A stretch of DNA of 27,388 nt from Histomonas meleagridis (GCA_020186115.1 WSYJ01000132.1:1-27388), one strand, 5' to 3'; shown: positions 8,655 to 18,717, numbered from the stretch's first letter. Notes: generated by a model not told the origin, from the sequence alone. Made by a program: numbers and translations.

Positions 8655-8879
8655 GCTTATTAGATAATGAGGTGATGATGGCCATGCAGCCAAGTTTGAT
8701 ACAATTTTCTTAAAGGGTAAAAAAGCTTCCGATAACTTTTTGATAATGTAAAAATAATACCTGTTAAAATTCCAACTTTTGTTTGAAATTTGCGGTTGAC
8801 GTATTTCGTTACAATTTTTTTGTGACCATAAATTCCAGAACATTCATTTAAAAATTCTGTGCTTTTTTCTGGAAAGTGG

Positions 8880-9740
8880 TCGGTGGAACATCGCTTCCAT
8901 AAATGTTCACACGACAGAACTATGATCCACTTAGACGGTGGCTTCGCGTGTGTTAGGAAACAAAGGGTGCAGTGATGATACAATTGGTAAAGGAAGATGG
9001 ACATCGTGTTGATTACAAAATATTTGGATATCAATAAATATGATCAAAAGAACATTTGAATGGTCTTTTGGGTTCGACAAAGGGTTAATGTTTGATAAAT
9101 GGCCAACATCACAACAAAAATTTGAATTTTGAAATATTTCAACCAAGATAAAAATGGATAAAGAATGTTGAAAGACAAAACACCACAAAACCCACAACAA
9201 TGAAGGAAATATGGAGATTGGAGGGATCCAAGATAATACTTGATATATTGGATCAATTGATATTGTCATAATATTGAAAAATGGATTTGTAACATGTAAC
9301 AACTTGGTTACTTGGTGTAATTGTTGGATATTATTATCAGTTAGAATATCTCTAATAACAGTTAAAATTTTGATTGTTATTACAAAATCTGGTTGGTTAC
9401 ACAAGTGAAAAAGAGATGATTAATAGCATCATGAAATAGAATATGATTCATATTTTTGTTCCTCTTCTTTGGAGAGCATAATTTTTAATTCTGATCATTA
9501 CTCGCATTTGGACGATAAAAAACCACTCAATTTTACGTTGGATATTAATGGACGAATATTTGGTTAGCTCGAATAAAAGTAAATTGAGATTGCGCTTCTT
9601 ATCAAAATGTGGTTTTGCGGTGTTTGAAACTTTTCGTACGGAAATTAACGCTCAAGAGTTTCGCCTTTCTGTATTAAAAAAAACAAAAAATCTTCAAACA
9701 CCATGGATCATTATGAGTTTTGCCAATATGAGAAAATATT
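8880..9740 (-). pseudogene. decayed coding region(s) upstream of Myb copy 1
   Basis: The minus strand carries ELKIMLSKEEEQKYESYSI at about 9500-9440, then in another frame FHDAINHLFFTC, then a longer open frame from 9404 to 8931 (NQPDFVITIKILTVIRDILT at its start). The same pieces with the same frame change occur in the other arm at 17754-17930, so the break predates the duplication or the pieces belong to different frames of one degenerate gene. Further left, CDVGHLSN and SNPKDHSNVLL are conserved in both arms. No family is recognised. Confidence 0.4.
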
Positions 9741-9742
9741 AA
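9548..9742 (+). other. small plus-strand ORF in the duplicated arm, doubtful
   Basis: 64 codons from ATG 9548, with a segment FRTEINAQEFRLS. The reverse strand of the other arm retains a similar RSKINAEEFRLS reading near 17500-17560, so that short piece is conserved in protein sense, whereas the rest is not. It may be a remnant of a gene in this orientation, but the opposite strand is also partly open there. Confidence 0.25.
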
Positions 9743-9821
9743 ACCAAATAATCTGATTTTACGTCATTGATTCGTCTAAACAGTTTTTCGTTTATTTTTT
9801 TTTAATAATTTACATATATAA

Positions 9822-10391
9822 CTCATATGGTATGATCGCAAGAATGGCTCTGATCACGTTGTTGACACATCTTTCGAAACTCGTTACGGTAACAATGCTC
9901 GTCATCAGTATGTTTATCATCACAACTTTATCATCGTTCGTCCAAATCCTCAATCTCATAATTCTGGTACAACATGGAATGGTCACTATATTGTCATTCC
10001 ATTCGTTTCATATTTTCGAGATTATCATCCAGACAAAATCAATTGGACTCGCAAACGAAATTACATTGCTTTTATTGCACAGACTTATGGTGTTGCCAGT
10101 AAAACAAGTAAAGCCATTCGTCAAAAGGCAACTTCTCTTATACAAAACATGACGCGCGGTAAAGTATTACTTTTTCGTAGAAGTAAATCATCCATCATAG
10201 ATACTGTTAAATTACTTCCACAATATTATATGAGTTCAGACTTTGTGTTTGCCCAAGAGGTGACCTTATTCTTCAAAACAAAAGAGTTTTTCGATACAAC
10301 TTATTTCGGGTGTATTCCTGTTTTGATTTCAGATCCAATGACAATGCCATTTGAATTACTCAAAATTCTCTGTGTGAATTCCAGAAAATGA
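9822..10391 (+). pseudogene. exostosin-like (GT47-type) glycosyltransferase relic
   Basis: A 189-codon open frame runs from just after TAA 9819-9821 to TGA 10389-10391 and has no upstream ATG. It reads WYDRKNGSDHV (family: W-x-R-x-x-G-x-DH), YIVIPFVSYF (VIPY block), NYIAFIAQTYG (position of the FxG block) and FGCIPVLISD at 10305-10334 followed by PFELL, which are in-order hallmarks of the exostosin domain. Between 10246 and 10285 the canonical CLPxRGD...NKR block is read only by successive shifts to the other two frames and back, so three single-base changes restore the frame. The N-terminal membrane anchor region is missing, and downstream IPENEYIQI lies in another frame. I judge it a pseudogene; the enzyme family would add sugars in the Golgi. 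Confidence 0.75.
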
Positions 10392-10421
10392 ATACATTCA
10401 GATTTAGATATCATGGAAATG

Positions 10422-10449
10422 AGCCTCCAAAAGTGGGTGAGGCTTTTTT
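10422..10449 (+). terminator. hairpin AGCCTC-11 nt-GAGGCT followed by T6
   Basis: A perfect 6-bp stem (10422-10427 with 10439-10444) runs into TTTTTT, and weaker outer pairing CATGGAAATG / CATTTTCATG extends it. It lies 30 nt beyond the exostosin-like frame. In a eukaryote such a hairpin need not be a terminator; listed as a structure only. Confidence 0.3.
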
Positions 10450-10779
10450 GGGCATTTTCATGGATGCTATACATCAGACGTTTATATCAAGAACAATATC
10501 ATGATACATATTTCTGTCCTTCCAAAAATAGTGAATAACTCCTTTGCTAGTAAATTTAGATAAATATTTCAGTAGAAGCTGAAAAATTAACAAAATAAAA
10601 TAAAATCTGATCAGTGTAAATTAAATGTTTGGGATTTGCTTATGTTTTGTAAATATTTACATGAATTTATGTAAAGAACCAGTTTACTAAACTGAGTTTG
10701 GTTATCATCACACCATTAAATTTTAAATACATTTTTAGCCTCTAAAGGGGACACACTAAATTCGCTAAATTTAATTTTA

Positions 10780-11430
10780 TTGATACATCTCATTCGATGA
10801 CTTCTGCACATGTATTACATTCGGTGTTGGTATCTGAAACAATTTTGATCTGAATATCGAATTCCACAAAGCTTTTAGGTAACAAGAGATGAGCTTTAAA
10901 AGCAAAACATCCATCACAAATAAAAAATTTATCAACTTGTGATTAATTATTTGTTGTTGTAACACCTATAATTTTTGATTGCGAAATAGTTCGGTTAAAC
11001 TATGAAATGAATGGTATATGAAGCTTTTTGTTGTTGAGAATCGTATTTAAATTGTCAATCATAAGTACTGAATGAGAGCATTCAACAGCAAAAGTTCTGT
11101 GATGTTGAGCAAATGCATCATCAAGTTAGCAGTTGTGAATTCAAAGGCGTCTAAAATGTATTTTAAACCATGTGCCAGTGTTTAACACACTATTTGAAAA
11201 CCTTAAGTATGTTGAAGAATTCGTATGTGTGATTGATAGTATAAGCTTCTGAAATTATTTTTGTTCTTCTACTTCTGGGTTGAATACAAGATCAGAAAAA
11301 AAGAGATGGAATTGATGTGCACGCAAACACGTTGATGCGCTGATTATTAAATACAATTCGTGTGGAACTATCTGCATAACAAAATGTGCTTGGAAGTGTT
11401 TGATGATGAAATTAAAAATATATATTAATG
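10780..11430 (-). pseudogene. decayed gene with Cys pairs, unrecognised
   Basis: Reading the minus strand from right to left, protein-like pieces appear in changing frames: TLPSTFCYADSSTRIVFNNQ then RINVFACTSIPSLFF (about 11398-11290), SEAYTINHTYEFFNILKVF (about 11255-11190), DDAFAQHHRTFAVECSHSV (about 11125-11065) then IDNLNTILNNKKLHIPFIS to about 11003, and FICDGCFAFKAHLLLPKSF with SDTNTECNTCAEVIE ending near 10797. The last piece has two C-x2-C pairs, a possible zinc ribbon at the C-terminus. At least three stops or shifts separate the pieces. The 62-codon minus ORF at 10777-10965 is a shifted shadow of the Cys piece. Confidence 0.45.
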
Positions 11431-11639
11431 CGAATAAAAGTTATTGATCATGGTAGAAAAACATGAAAAAAAGAATTTTTTTTTATTAATTAATTAAATG
11501 TGTTGATTTGAATATATACAGACCCTATAGATAAATTTATCTTCGAAATGTGTGTAACTTAAGTATATATTTATTCGAATTATTACTTGCATGCTATAGT
11601 TATTATAATAATTAATATGCAATATTCAATAAATATGTA

Positions 11640-11712
11640 ATATTATACATTATATATACATTATATATACATTATATATACATTATATATACATTATATA
11701 TACATTATATAT
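11640..11712. repeat. tandem repeat of an 11-nt ACATTATATAT unit
   Basis: About six head-to-tail copies of ATTATATATAC/ACATTATATAT precede a second, different array. Confidence 0.85.
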
Positions 11713-11716
11713 ACAT

Positions 11717-11821
11717 GATGTTATATATGAATATGTTATATATGAATATGTTATATATGAATATGTTATATATGAATATGTTATATATGAATATGTTATA
11801 TATGAATATGTTATATATGAA
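11717..11821. repeat. tandem repeat of a 15-nt ATGTTATATATGAAT unit, 7 copies
   Basis: Seven nearly identical 15-nt units. Because the unit is a multiple of three, a spurious frame encodes repeated MLYMN. Degenerate relatives of the unit recur at 13915-14045. I regard it as a minisatellite, not a protein gene. Confidence 0.85.
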
Positions 11822-12140
11822 CAAGTATCCCCGAAATACAATAGTACTTAAATTAGTTGTTAAATATTTCAAAAGAATGCAAAATAATAAGATAATAAAT
11901 AATTTTCATATGAAATTTTATATAAAAGCTATTCATAATAATATAGTATAATATCATTATAATATTATAATAATTTATACAACTTATTTTAATATTTTTT
12001 CAATTTTAAATCTCTAAATTAAATGATATTGTTTTTTTGATAATGAGTATTTACAAAATATAACAAAATCAAAAATATTATTTAGAAGAATTTAAAAAAT
12101 TAAAAAAGTTATAAAAGTAAAACTCATAATTTATCATAGT

Positions 12141-12179
12141 TTGGATTTATTTTTTGGCGAATACAAAAAATAAATCCAA
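12141..12179. repeat. perfect 16-bp hairpin with 7-nt loop
   Basis: TTGGATTTATTTTTTG (12141-12156) is followed by loop GCGAATA and the exact reverse complement (12164-12179). It begins with the same TTGGATTTA as the hairpins after both Myb genes. It could be a transposon end pair, a 3'-end structure or a small-RNA precursor. Confidence 0.7.
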
Positions 12180-12224
12180 GGTTGAAAAAAAGATAATTTT
12201 TATTCCAATCATTTTGCATGCTCA

Positions 12225-12385
12225 AGCGGTTCGAAGTCAAATTTGAATGAATGGACGAATAAAAATTACTCAATCAGCTTGTATCGTACTCAAAAACAAT
12301 TTCAGAATAAAGCTAGCTCAAGAAACGGTAATTTTGACTTATATTCGGAGAAATAGAGAAATTAACATCATTACATATAACGTCA
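12225..12385 (+). repeat. transposon-tail repeat, second copy
   Basis: Related to 4160-4310 by ordered blocks (CTCAAGCGGTTC, AATAAAAATT, AGCTTGTATCGT, TTAACATCATTAC). No transposase motif survives here. This appears to be the 3' flank of a second, older Tc1/mariner-type insertion. Confidence 0.45.
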
Positions 12386-12399
12386 GATAAGTTGAAAAA

Positions 12400-12960
12400 T
12401 GTAATATATTTAAAATTTAAAAGAACATGAGATAAAAACAATTGATAAACGTACCTCAAGGCAGTATTTTAAAGATCATTTGCAAATTAATTTTGTATAT
12501 ATATAAATCCAATGAAATTAAACATTATGCTAAAATCCAAAAATTAAAAAAAAAATTCAGCGGATAAATTCAATGATCGGAAATCGTTTTTTTCAGAAAA
12601 AAATCATCGCTATATAGAAAATAATGTATTGTTTGTCCCAATATATTTCAAAAATATGTACTTATACAGATAATATTTCATTAATTATTAATTATTAATT
12701 ATGTTAAATAAGTATATCATTAAAGGATTTCCAAATTTATTATATCATTCATTTTTTCATTAAATTTATAAATAAATTAATTTTAAGAAATATCAAGATT
12801 TCATATAAATACTTGGAATAAATAACAAATCACGCTTTTGTGATGAGATTTTAACATTTTTATTTCTTGACAAACCAAGGATCATTTGATTTGGCAATAA
12901 ATAAATAACGTATTTTTTGAAAGAAGGCTAAAATTATGATAATATTTACCATCATTCAAA
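12400..12960. other. AT-rich, nothing recognised
   Basis: Only A/T runs and a short ATTAATTATTAATTATTAAT tract near 12680-12705 are seen. No coding pattern on either strand. Confidence 0.5.
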
Positions 12961-12968
12961 TTCGCTTC

Positions 12969-13060
12969 TATCGACACTTATCGTTGCCATTATCGTTCAA
13001 TATAAACCATCTAAAAGTCGACTTTTGTCACTTTTTGGAATGAAAAAATAAATTTATCTC
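12969..13060 (+). repeat. TATCGT-rich repeat, copy B
   Basis: TATCGAC at 12969, TATCGTT at 12979 and 12991, then ATAAACCAT, TTTTGTCACTTTTT and AATTTATC in the same order as copy A at 5082-5200. Confidence 0.6.
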
Positions 13061-13647
13061 GTGCTAATCATGATATTATTCTTACATTTATATTAATCAT
13101 AGATGCAACTATGTATGATTATAGATTATATATTCATAATATCAAGATCGTAAAATGATCGCTATATACGAATTGCAGAAATCGAAAATCAATATTGTAT
13201 ATATGTATTGGGAATTTGTTGGTCACAGTATTGAATTCTTACTGTTTCGAAACATCGTGTTAGTGAGAAAATTAGAAAAAAAGAATTGAAATAAAAAATT
13301 GAGATTGAAATCAGAGAAAGGTTGTGTTGAAAAAAAGTAATGAGGTATTAAGTTTAAAGTTCGATTATCATTTTATACAAAATCAATAAGTATTTATATA
13401 TTTATATATATATTTTTAACGATTAAATTTTTGATGTGTTAAAGTTTATAATAAACCATTTTATACTATCAAAATTCATGAATAATAATTATTAATTACA
13501 ATTTATAAAAAAATAATCATTTTTTTTCAAGATTTTCACTGTCGAACTCAATAACTTCTCATAATTCTTACTCAGTAAATAATTTCATTGAGTCAAGATA
13601 TATATTTATAATGAAATATATAAGATTTTAACAAACTCATGTCTTCC

Positions 13648-13770
13648 TATCGTTCTCCATCGTCTTCCATCATCACAACGATAGAGAACGATAAAATGTA
13701 AACTACACAAAAGCTGATATTCGTCACTTTTTAAAATTATAAAATAAATGTATCTCATTTTTATTTGAAT
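13648..13770 (+). repeat. TATCGT-rich repeat, copy C
   Basis: TATCGTT at 13648 and the inverse form AACGATA at 13677 and 13687, then TAAACTACA, TCGTCACTTTTT and AATGTATC. It shares the layout of copies A and B, with more drift. The AACGATA sites are Myb-element-like on the plus strand. Confidence 0.55.
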
Positions 13771-13779
13771 ATAATATAG

Positions 13780-15420
13780 TATTTATATTAAATTATAACA
13801 TAAATTAAGTACATATATAATATATCTTGAATAGCAAGATTCAATATTATTTTTGTATCGAGATATCATGTTTTTCACATTGAGTTTAATATATAGTATT
13901 AATAATATGTTTTATATGATGTTATATACAAATATTTTATATATAATGTTATACATGATGTTACACATGTATATATGTTATATATTGAGTTATACATTTA
14001 ATATGTAATACATTATTTTATACGTGATGTTATATACGAATATTTTTGTCGATAGAAGTTTTTTTAATTTATGATATATTATAATTCAAATGTGAGTGTT
14101 GTGGTAAAGTAACCGTTATTTGATGCATGTTTTTTGATCTGTTCCTCCAAGTTACTCATATCAATTATGCTAAAGGAAGTAGTAAAATGCTTTATGTTTT
14201 TAATAGGATGTGCTCGGATAAATAAACGGTTGATAATTGTCCGTTAAAATCATAAAAATTCATTTTTCTCCATTCCTTTTCAAGACTTGAAATAAAATGA
14301 TACATTACATAAATTCATATTTTAAGTGCGTTTGTTTAAAGTAAGTTTTAGATAAAAATAGCCATTTAAATTTTTCCTTCTCGTAATTGCTCACTTTGTA
14401 TTTCCATCAAAAATTTATTTTTTCCAATTTGTTTTTGCAGAAACATGATCCACATAAGTTCTAATATATTTCAGCAAAGTTATATAAAATTTTATATAGG
14501 GTCTTTTTCTATTGAAATTAGAAATCTGCTACATTTTTCAAAGTCATCGGTTTTGCTAGGGTACTCCAATACAAACTTTTTGAATATTTTAAGTATCAAC
14601 ATAAAATAATTATTATTTTTCTTAATAAAAAATATAAATGTTATAATAAGAACAAGGCTTGTTGAGTCTTTTTTGATAATTACTCCTTTATTGCGAAATT
14701 TCAATGAAAATTTAATCATTATATTGACCATTTTATTTTATGCTTTGGACTTTTGCGAATATTTCGAATTGCTCAGGAATCAGACAACAAAGTCGACCGT
14801 TAGAAGCCATTATATTGAAAAAGTGCCCTTATTTCAATACTTTATGTGGATACGATTAAAATATTGTGATTCTTTTTAGAGGTAGTAAATCTTTTAATTG
14901 GCAAATAGTTTTTTCATCATATTTGGAATATAGATAGACCATCATAAGTTGATGTTAAAATGCAAGAATAAAAGAAAACGCATTGGTCAATCCTTCGAAA
15001 AAGTAGATTGAAAAAAAAATTCGAAAAAAAAATCCTTCAATTCTGAATAATTTTCTGTTATTTTATACCAAAAGAATTCCCAATGGTTATGTATTACAAA
15101 TATGTGATTTGTTTGCAATTTAACTACAAATTCATCAAAAAAAATCCATTTTACCGATTTTTGTTGACAGGGTTATTAAAAAGTGCTTAAAATATTGGTA
15201 CACAAATTTTGTCGCTTATTTAATATTATTCACGCACTTTATGTAGAATCTTATTCTATCATTATTTTGAATTGAATTATTTTTCATAATGAAAAAAATA
15301 AGATTTTAATTTTTTTTACTAGAGAAATGTGACATGAAATCCTTATTATCAACAGTTAACGATGCTAAATTCAGTCAAAAAGTTCCAAATATCATCTCAA
15401 TTTTCCTAGAACCAAATAAA
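13780..15420. other. AT-rich intergenic DNA with weak repeats
   Basis: Degenerate TTATACATGATGTTACA-type units lie at 13915-14045. The segment 14070-14160 resembles 26110-26225 (shared ATGATATATTA, TGTGAGT.TTGT, TTACTCATATCAATT), so it is a second repeat family. Frames at 14492-14731 (minus) and 14673-14879 (plus) overlap antisense and have no motif; a minus-strand piece MASNGRLCCLIPEQFEIFA near 14820-14760 looks slightly protein-like but cannot be supported. Confidence 0.45.
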
Positions 15421-15424
15421 GATG

Positions 15425-15447
15425 TTTTTTTTTTTTTTTTTTTTTTG
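15425..15447 (+). repeat. poly(T) run
   Basis: An unbroken run of about 22 T lies 70 nt outside the left 183-bp inverted repeat. A similar run is at 20239-20263. On the minus strand these are poly(A), possibly retroposition scars. Confidence 0.6.
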
Positions 15448-15516
15448 TATTTTTGTCTTCTTTAGAAATTTTCATCTTCAAATCGCAATGTTTTATTGAC
15501 TAGTAGCAAAAAAATG

Positions 15517-15699
15517 GTAGCAGTAAATTCTTGTGTATTTTTCGAAGTTGATGAATTAAATGATAATGTGACTATAAATTTTCAAAAATAATTTTTGGTT
15601 CAATGGTAGTGGTTAACCGTCCAAAATGATCGGCTTGTGTTCGGGGCCCCAAGGCGGAGGTTCGATTCACTGCATAGAATAAATTTATTCATTTTTTGC
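15517..15699 (+). repeat. 183-bp inverted repeat, left arm
   Basis: Compared base by base, the reverse complement of 16807-16989 matches this arm at all positions but one (T at 15524, complement G in the other). Outside both ends the similarity stops abruptly. No target-site duplication was found at the outer ends. The near-identity contrasts with the decayed surroundings and implies a recent origin, gene conversion or selection. Confidence 0.95.
15596..15697 (+). ncRNA. tRNA-like sequence with Pol III A box, B box and T6 terminator, left copy
   Basis: TGGTTCAATGGTAG (about 15597-15610) fits the tRNA D-arm and A box and is like that of tRNA-Gly; GGTTCGATTC (about 15659-15668) fits the T-loop and B box; TTTTTT at 15692-15697 fits a Pol III terminator. 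Box spacing of about 60 nt would suit a tRNA with a long variable arm. However, the D stem, T stem and acceptor do not pair properly, so a working tRNA is unlikely. The middle is GC-rich (GGTTAACC, GGGGCCCC). A tRNA-derived small RNA or SINE-like unit is the best description. Confidence 0.55.
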
Positions 15700-16806
15700 A
15701 GAAAGAAAAATTTAAAATGTTCAAAATCCTATGTAACAAATATTTTATATAATTTTTTATTGATTAAATAAAAATGTGTATCAAATTTCTGAATAATTCA
15801 TATAAAAATAATTTGATTTTTATACTTGATCAATTTGAATTTTGATATAACATGGAGTAACTTACATTAATATTTTATTTTTAAGATATCATTAGATTAT
15901 TAAAGAACCATTAACAGGAGAATCTTTAAATATAATCGGATGGATATTTGATAATTGTTGTATCTTTTTTTCAACTTATATATATTCAGAAATTTAGATA
16001 ATTATCATGTTATACGTACTTGTGTCGTTTTTATAACTATAAAAACTGTTGGTTGTTCTTTTCAACGCACAAATATATAATTAGATATATAATATTTTGA
16101 AATTTCTATAAATAAATTATTTAATATGTTTCTATGAAAATGATTTTTCTCATCGAATAAATTCATTCCAATATAGAAATTGTATATATTTAAAAGGAAA
16201 GGAAGCATTAACAGTTCAACCAATGTTTACTCAAGCATTGAATATATATATATATATATAATTTCTTCCTGCATTCGGGATTTTGTTTTTAATGCGCACA
16301 TTAACATAAATGAATGCTTGATTTTTAATTTGAACAAAACAAACTTTATTATATATTTTTTGACTAAAATATCAATTATTATCAATAAAAAAAATTTAAA
16401 TAAATATTTTTCTATTTCTATTATTATAATTTTACAAAAATGAAAATCCTGATAATTATAAAATGAATAGATCTTTTCAAATTTTGCATTAAAAAAAATT
16501 TCGTTAAAAAAACATATTCTCAATCGCGTAATAAATTACATTAATTATATCTGCCTGGAAATCTCCCTTGAAGAATTAACATAAATATCCTCATTTTTAC
16601 CTTCACAACTTGTTACTTATAAATAAAAAAAATTTTTAAGAAAGAAATTAACATCAATAAATCAAAAAAAAACAGATATCTAATTTGATGATTTAAAAAT
16701 TATTAGAACTTATAGTAGTATAAAATAATATAAATTTAACATAACGTTTCTTCTCATAAACAAATTTCATTATGATCATTCTGAACATTATAAATTTAAC
16801 TTTTTC
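15700..16806. other. spacer between the inverted repeats
   Basis: Very AT-rich with a (TA)n run at 16243-16261. The antisense frames 16180-16443 (plus) and 16227-16523 (minus) are Ile/Lys/Phe-rich translations of AT sequence with no motif. No transposase is recognisable, so if the pair is a mobile element it is non-autonomous. Confidence 0.55.
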
Positions 16807-16989
16807 GCAAAAAATGAATAAATTTATTCTATGCAGTGAATCGAACCTCCGCCTTGGGGCCCCGAACACAAGCCGATCATTTTGGACGGTTAACCACTAC
16901 CATTGAACCAAAAATTATTTTTGAAAATTTATAGTCACATTATCATTTAATTCATCAACTTCGAAAAATACACAAGAATTTCCTGCTAC
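16807..16989 (-). repeat. 183-bp inverted repeat, right arm
   Basis: Exact same length as the left arm, one mismatch. Arms converge on a 1107-bp spacer. Confidence 0.95.
16809..16910 (-). ncRNA. tRNA-like sequence with Pol III boxes, right copy
   Basis: Identical in sequence to the left copy, on the opposite strand, so that the two potential Pol III units point towards each other. The A box, B box and T6 run are all unchanged. Confidence 0.55.
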
Positions 16990-16999
16990 AGGGTTTTTC

Positions 17000-17425
17000 A
17001 GAGGAATCAATGGCGTGATCAATGGAAATAAAGTACTGCAAACATTATCTGCTGTTTCTCGATTTCTTCCCGATCAAAGGTTTTGTCACTCTCTTTATTG
17101 CGTGGAGTGGAACAAACTTCAATAGTATGATAAACTCGTCTCAACTTCAATTAAAGAATCAATTTGTAATTATATCTCAAATTACAACATCTTTATGAAA
17201 GCCTTCACCACCTTAAAGCATTCTTTAATGTTATTTGCGTAAACATTTGGGGGAAAAGAGTTGTGAAATTAATCACAAGCTTTTTTTCAAACAATTCGGA
17301 TGATTTTTGTTCAACTTTGTTACTCAAAGACATCCTTCATAACAATGATACGATTTAATGTTTAAAAACCTTTTCATAAATTCTTCAGAAGGAGTTCAAT
17401 TTCATAAAATCAGACTGTTTGGTTG
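17000..17425 (-). other. possible decayed coding on the minus strand, weak
   Basis: Minus-strand pieces such as NSFPPNVYANNIKECFKVV with KAFIKML, then SLIEVETSLSYY, and in another frame TFDREEIEKQQIMFAVLYF look more protein-like than chance but are cut by stops. No family is recognised and the stretch may be non-coding. Confidence 0.2.
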
Positions 17426-17465
17426 AATATTTTCTCATTTTGGTGTAACTCATTTAGGATTCAGG

Positions 17466-18330
17466 GTGCTTGAAGTTCTTTTGTTTTATAAGTTAGAAAG
17501 GTTAGAAAGGCGGAATTCTTCAGCGTTAATTTTCGAACGACACCTGAATTTTAATTCAAAAAAGCTTCGAGACTTTCCATCCAACAACGTCTGCTTTTTG
17601 ATAAGAAACACAATTCTTGATTCATTTCAGGTGAATATTCAGAAGGTATTGAATTGATTTCTGCCGATCAAATTCGAGAACTTTAAATTTAAAGTTTCAT
17701 TTCCTGAATTCTGCTTCTTGTGATTTCAATCTCTTTGTACAATAGTGTAAAGCATGCCAGAATTAAAAATTATGATCACCGAAGAAGAGGAACAAAAATA
17801 TGAATCATATTCTATTTTATGATGTTATCAATCACCTCTTTTCCACTCATGTAATCAACCAGATTTTGTAATAACAATCGTAATTTCATATGATATTAGA
17901 GATATTCTAACTGATATGATACCTTACAATTACACCAAGTAACCAAGTTATTACATGCTACAAACCCATTTTTTCATGTTGTGACAAAATAAGTTTCCAC
18001 TATCTTATATCTAATCGCGCACTATCTCCAATCTCAATATTTCCTTCATCGTTGTGGGTTAATGTAGTGTTTTGTATTTGCAAATTCTTCTTTTATTGTT
18101 TTCTTGGTTTGAAATATTTCAAAAATTCAAATTTTTGTTCTGATGTTGGGCATTCATCAAACTGTACGGTCTCACCACCCCCAAAAGACCACCAAAGTGT
18201 TCTGATCATACTTATGGATATTAAAATATTATGAAATCAGCACGAGTTCCATCTTCCCTTACCGATGGTACCATCCATGCACCCTTTGTTTCCTAGCACG
18301 CACTAAGCCACCATCTAAGTGATGATCATA
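17466..18330 (+). pseudogene. decayed coding region(s) upstream of Myb copy 2
   Basis: Pieces read RLERRNSSALIFERHLNFN, SKKLRDFPSNNVCFLIRNT, FQVNIQ, then in a shifted frame EYSEGIELISADQIREL, which together look like one ancestral protein. After a gap, ATG 17755 begins MPELKIMITEEEEQKYESYS, stops, and LFYDVINHLFSTHVINQ and NQPDFVITIVISYDIRDILT follow in two frames. CSDVGHSSN and PKDHQSVLIILMDIKIL near 18140-18234 match the other arm. Function unknown. Confidence 0.4.
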
Positions 18331-18717
18331 GGCTTGTGCACGGCCATGTTCTAAGGGCGAACATTTATGGAAGTGAAGTAACGGCCACTTTTTCAGAGAA
18401 ATTATGAATTTTGGGGATAAAATAACGGGAATCGATGATTGTAGGGTTGAACGGAACAAAATTTTTTTAAGAACTTTCATAAACTATTGAAAAAATCGAT
18501 ATTATCGGCAGTATCGGTTTCATTTTTTGAACGGATTCTATTAAAACTGATCGGAAAGTGATAATTTTTTACAATTAGTTTATGAATGTTACAGTTAAAA
18601 ATGTATACAAAATCCGGACAACCGTCAGTTTGACAGGTTAACATAAACTTTTTAACTTTAAAGAAAATTGTAACAAAATTGACCGCTTGGTCATCATCAC
18701 TTCATTGTCAAACAAGC

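Larger units (their letters stand above)
7235..9740. repeat. left arm of inverted segmental duplication
   Basis: This arm matches about 17430-20160 in reverse orientation. Matching landmarks include the cysteine-rich gene start (7283 with 20110), the spacer block (7859-8019 with 19349-19534), the Myb gene (8654-8061 with 18718-19323), the C-A-C-C-C-T-T-T-G-T-T-T-C-C-T-A region (about 8950 with 18280), GAAGAGGAACAAAAATATGA (about 9460 with 17785) and the AGAAAGGCG / AGCGTTAATTT region (about 9660 with 17510). The arms have diverged considerably with many indels, so the event is old. Confidence 0.85.

Noticed and set aside
11640-11821. CRISPR-like array
   Set aside because: Repeats are contiguous with no unique spacers, and the sequence is eukaryotic in character.
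11715-11951. ORF with repeated MLYMN
   Set aside because: Produced by the 15-nt tandem repeat; no coding evidence outside the array.
15596-15697. Annotation as a functional tRNA
   Set aside because: A and B boxes are present but D, T and acceptor stems do not form; kept only as tRNA-like.
16180-16523. Overlapping ORFs inside the inverted-repeat spacer as transposase genes
   Set aside because: Composition is that of translated AT sequence and no catalytic motif is visible.
18679-18717. Upstream start (TTG) for Myb copy 2
   Set aside because: TTG is not a normal nuclear start; ATG 18718 aligns with the Met of the paralogue.
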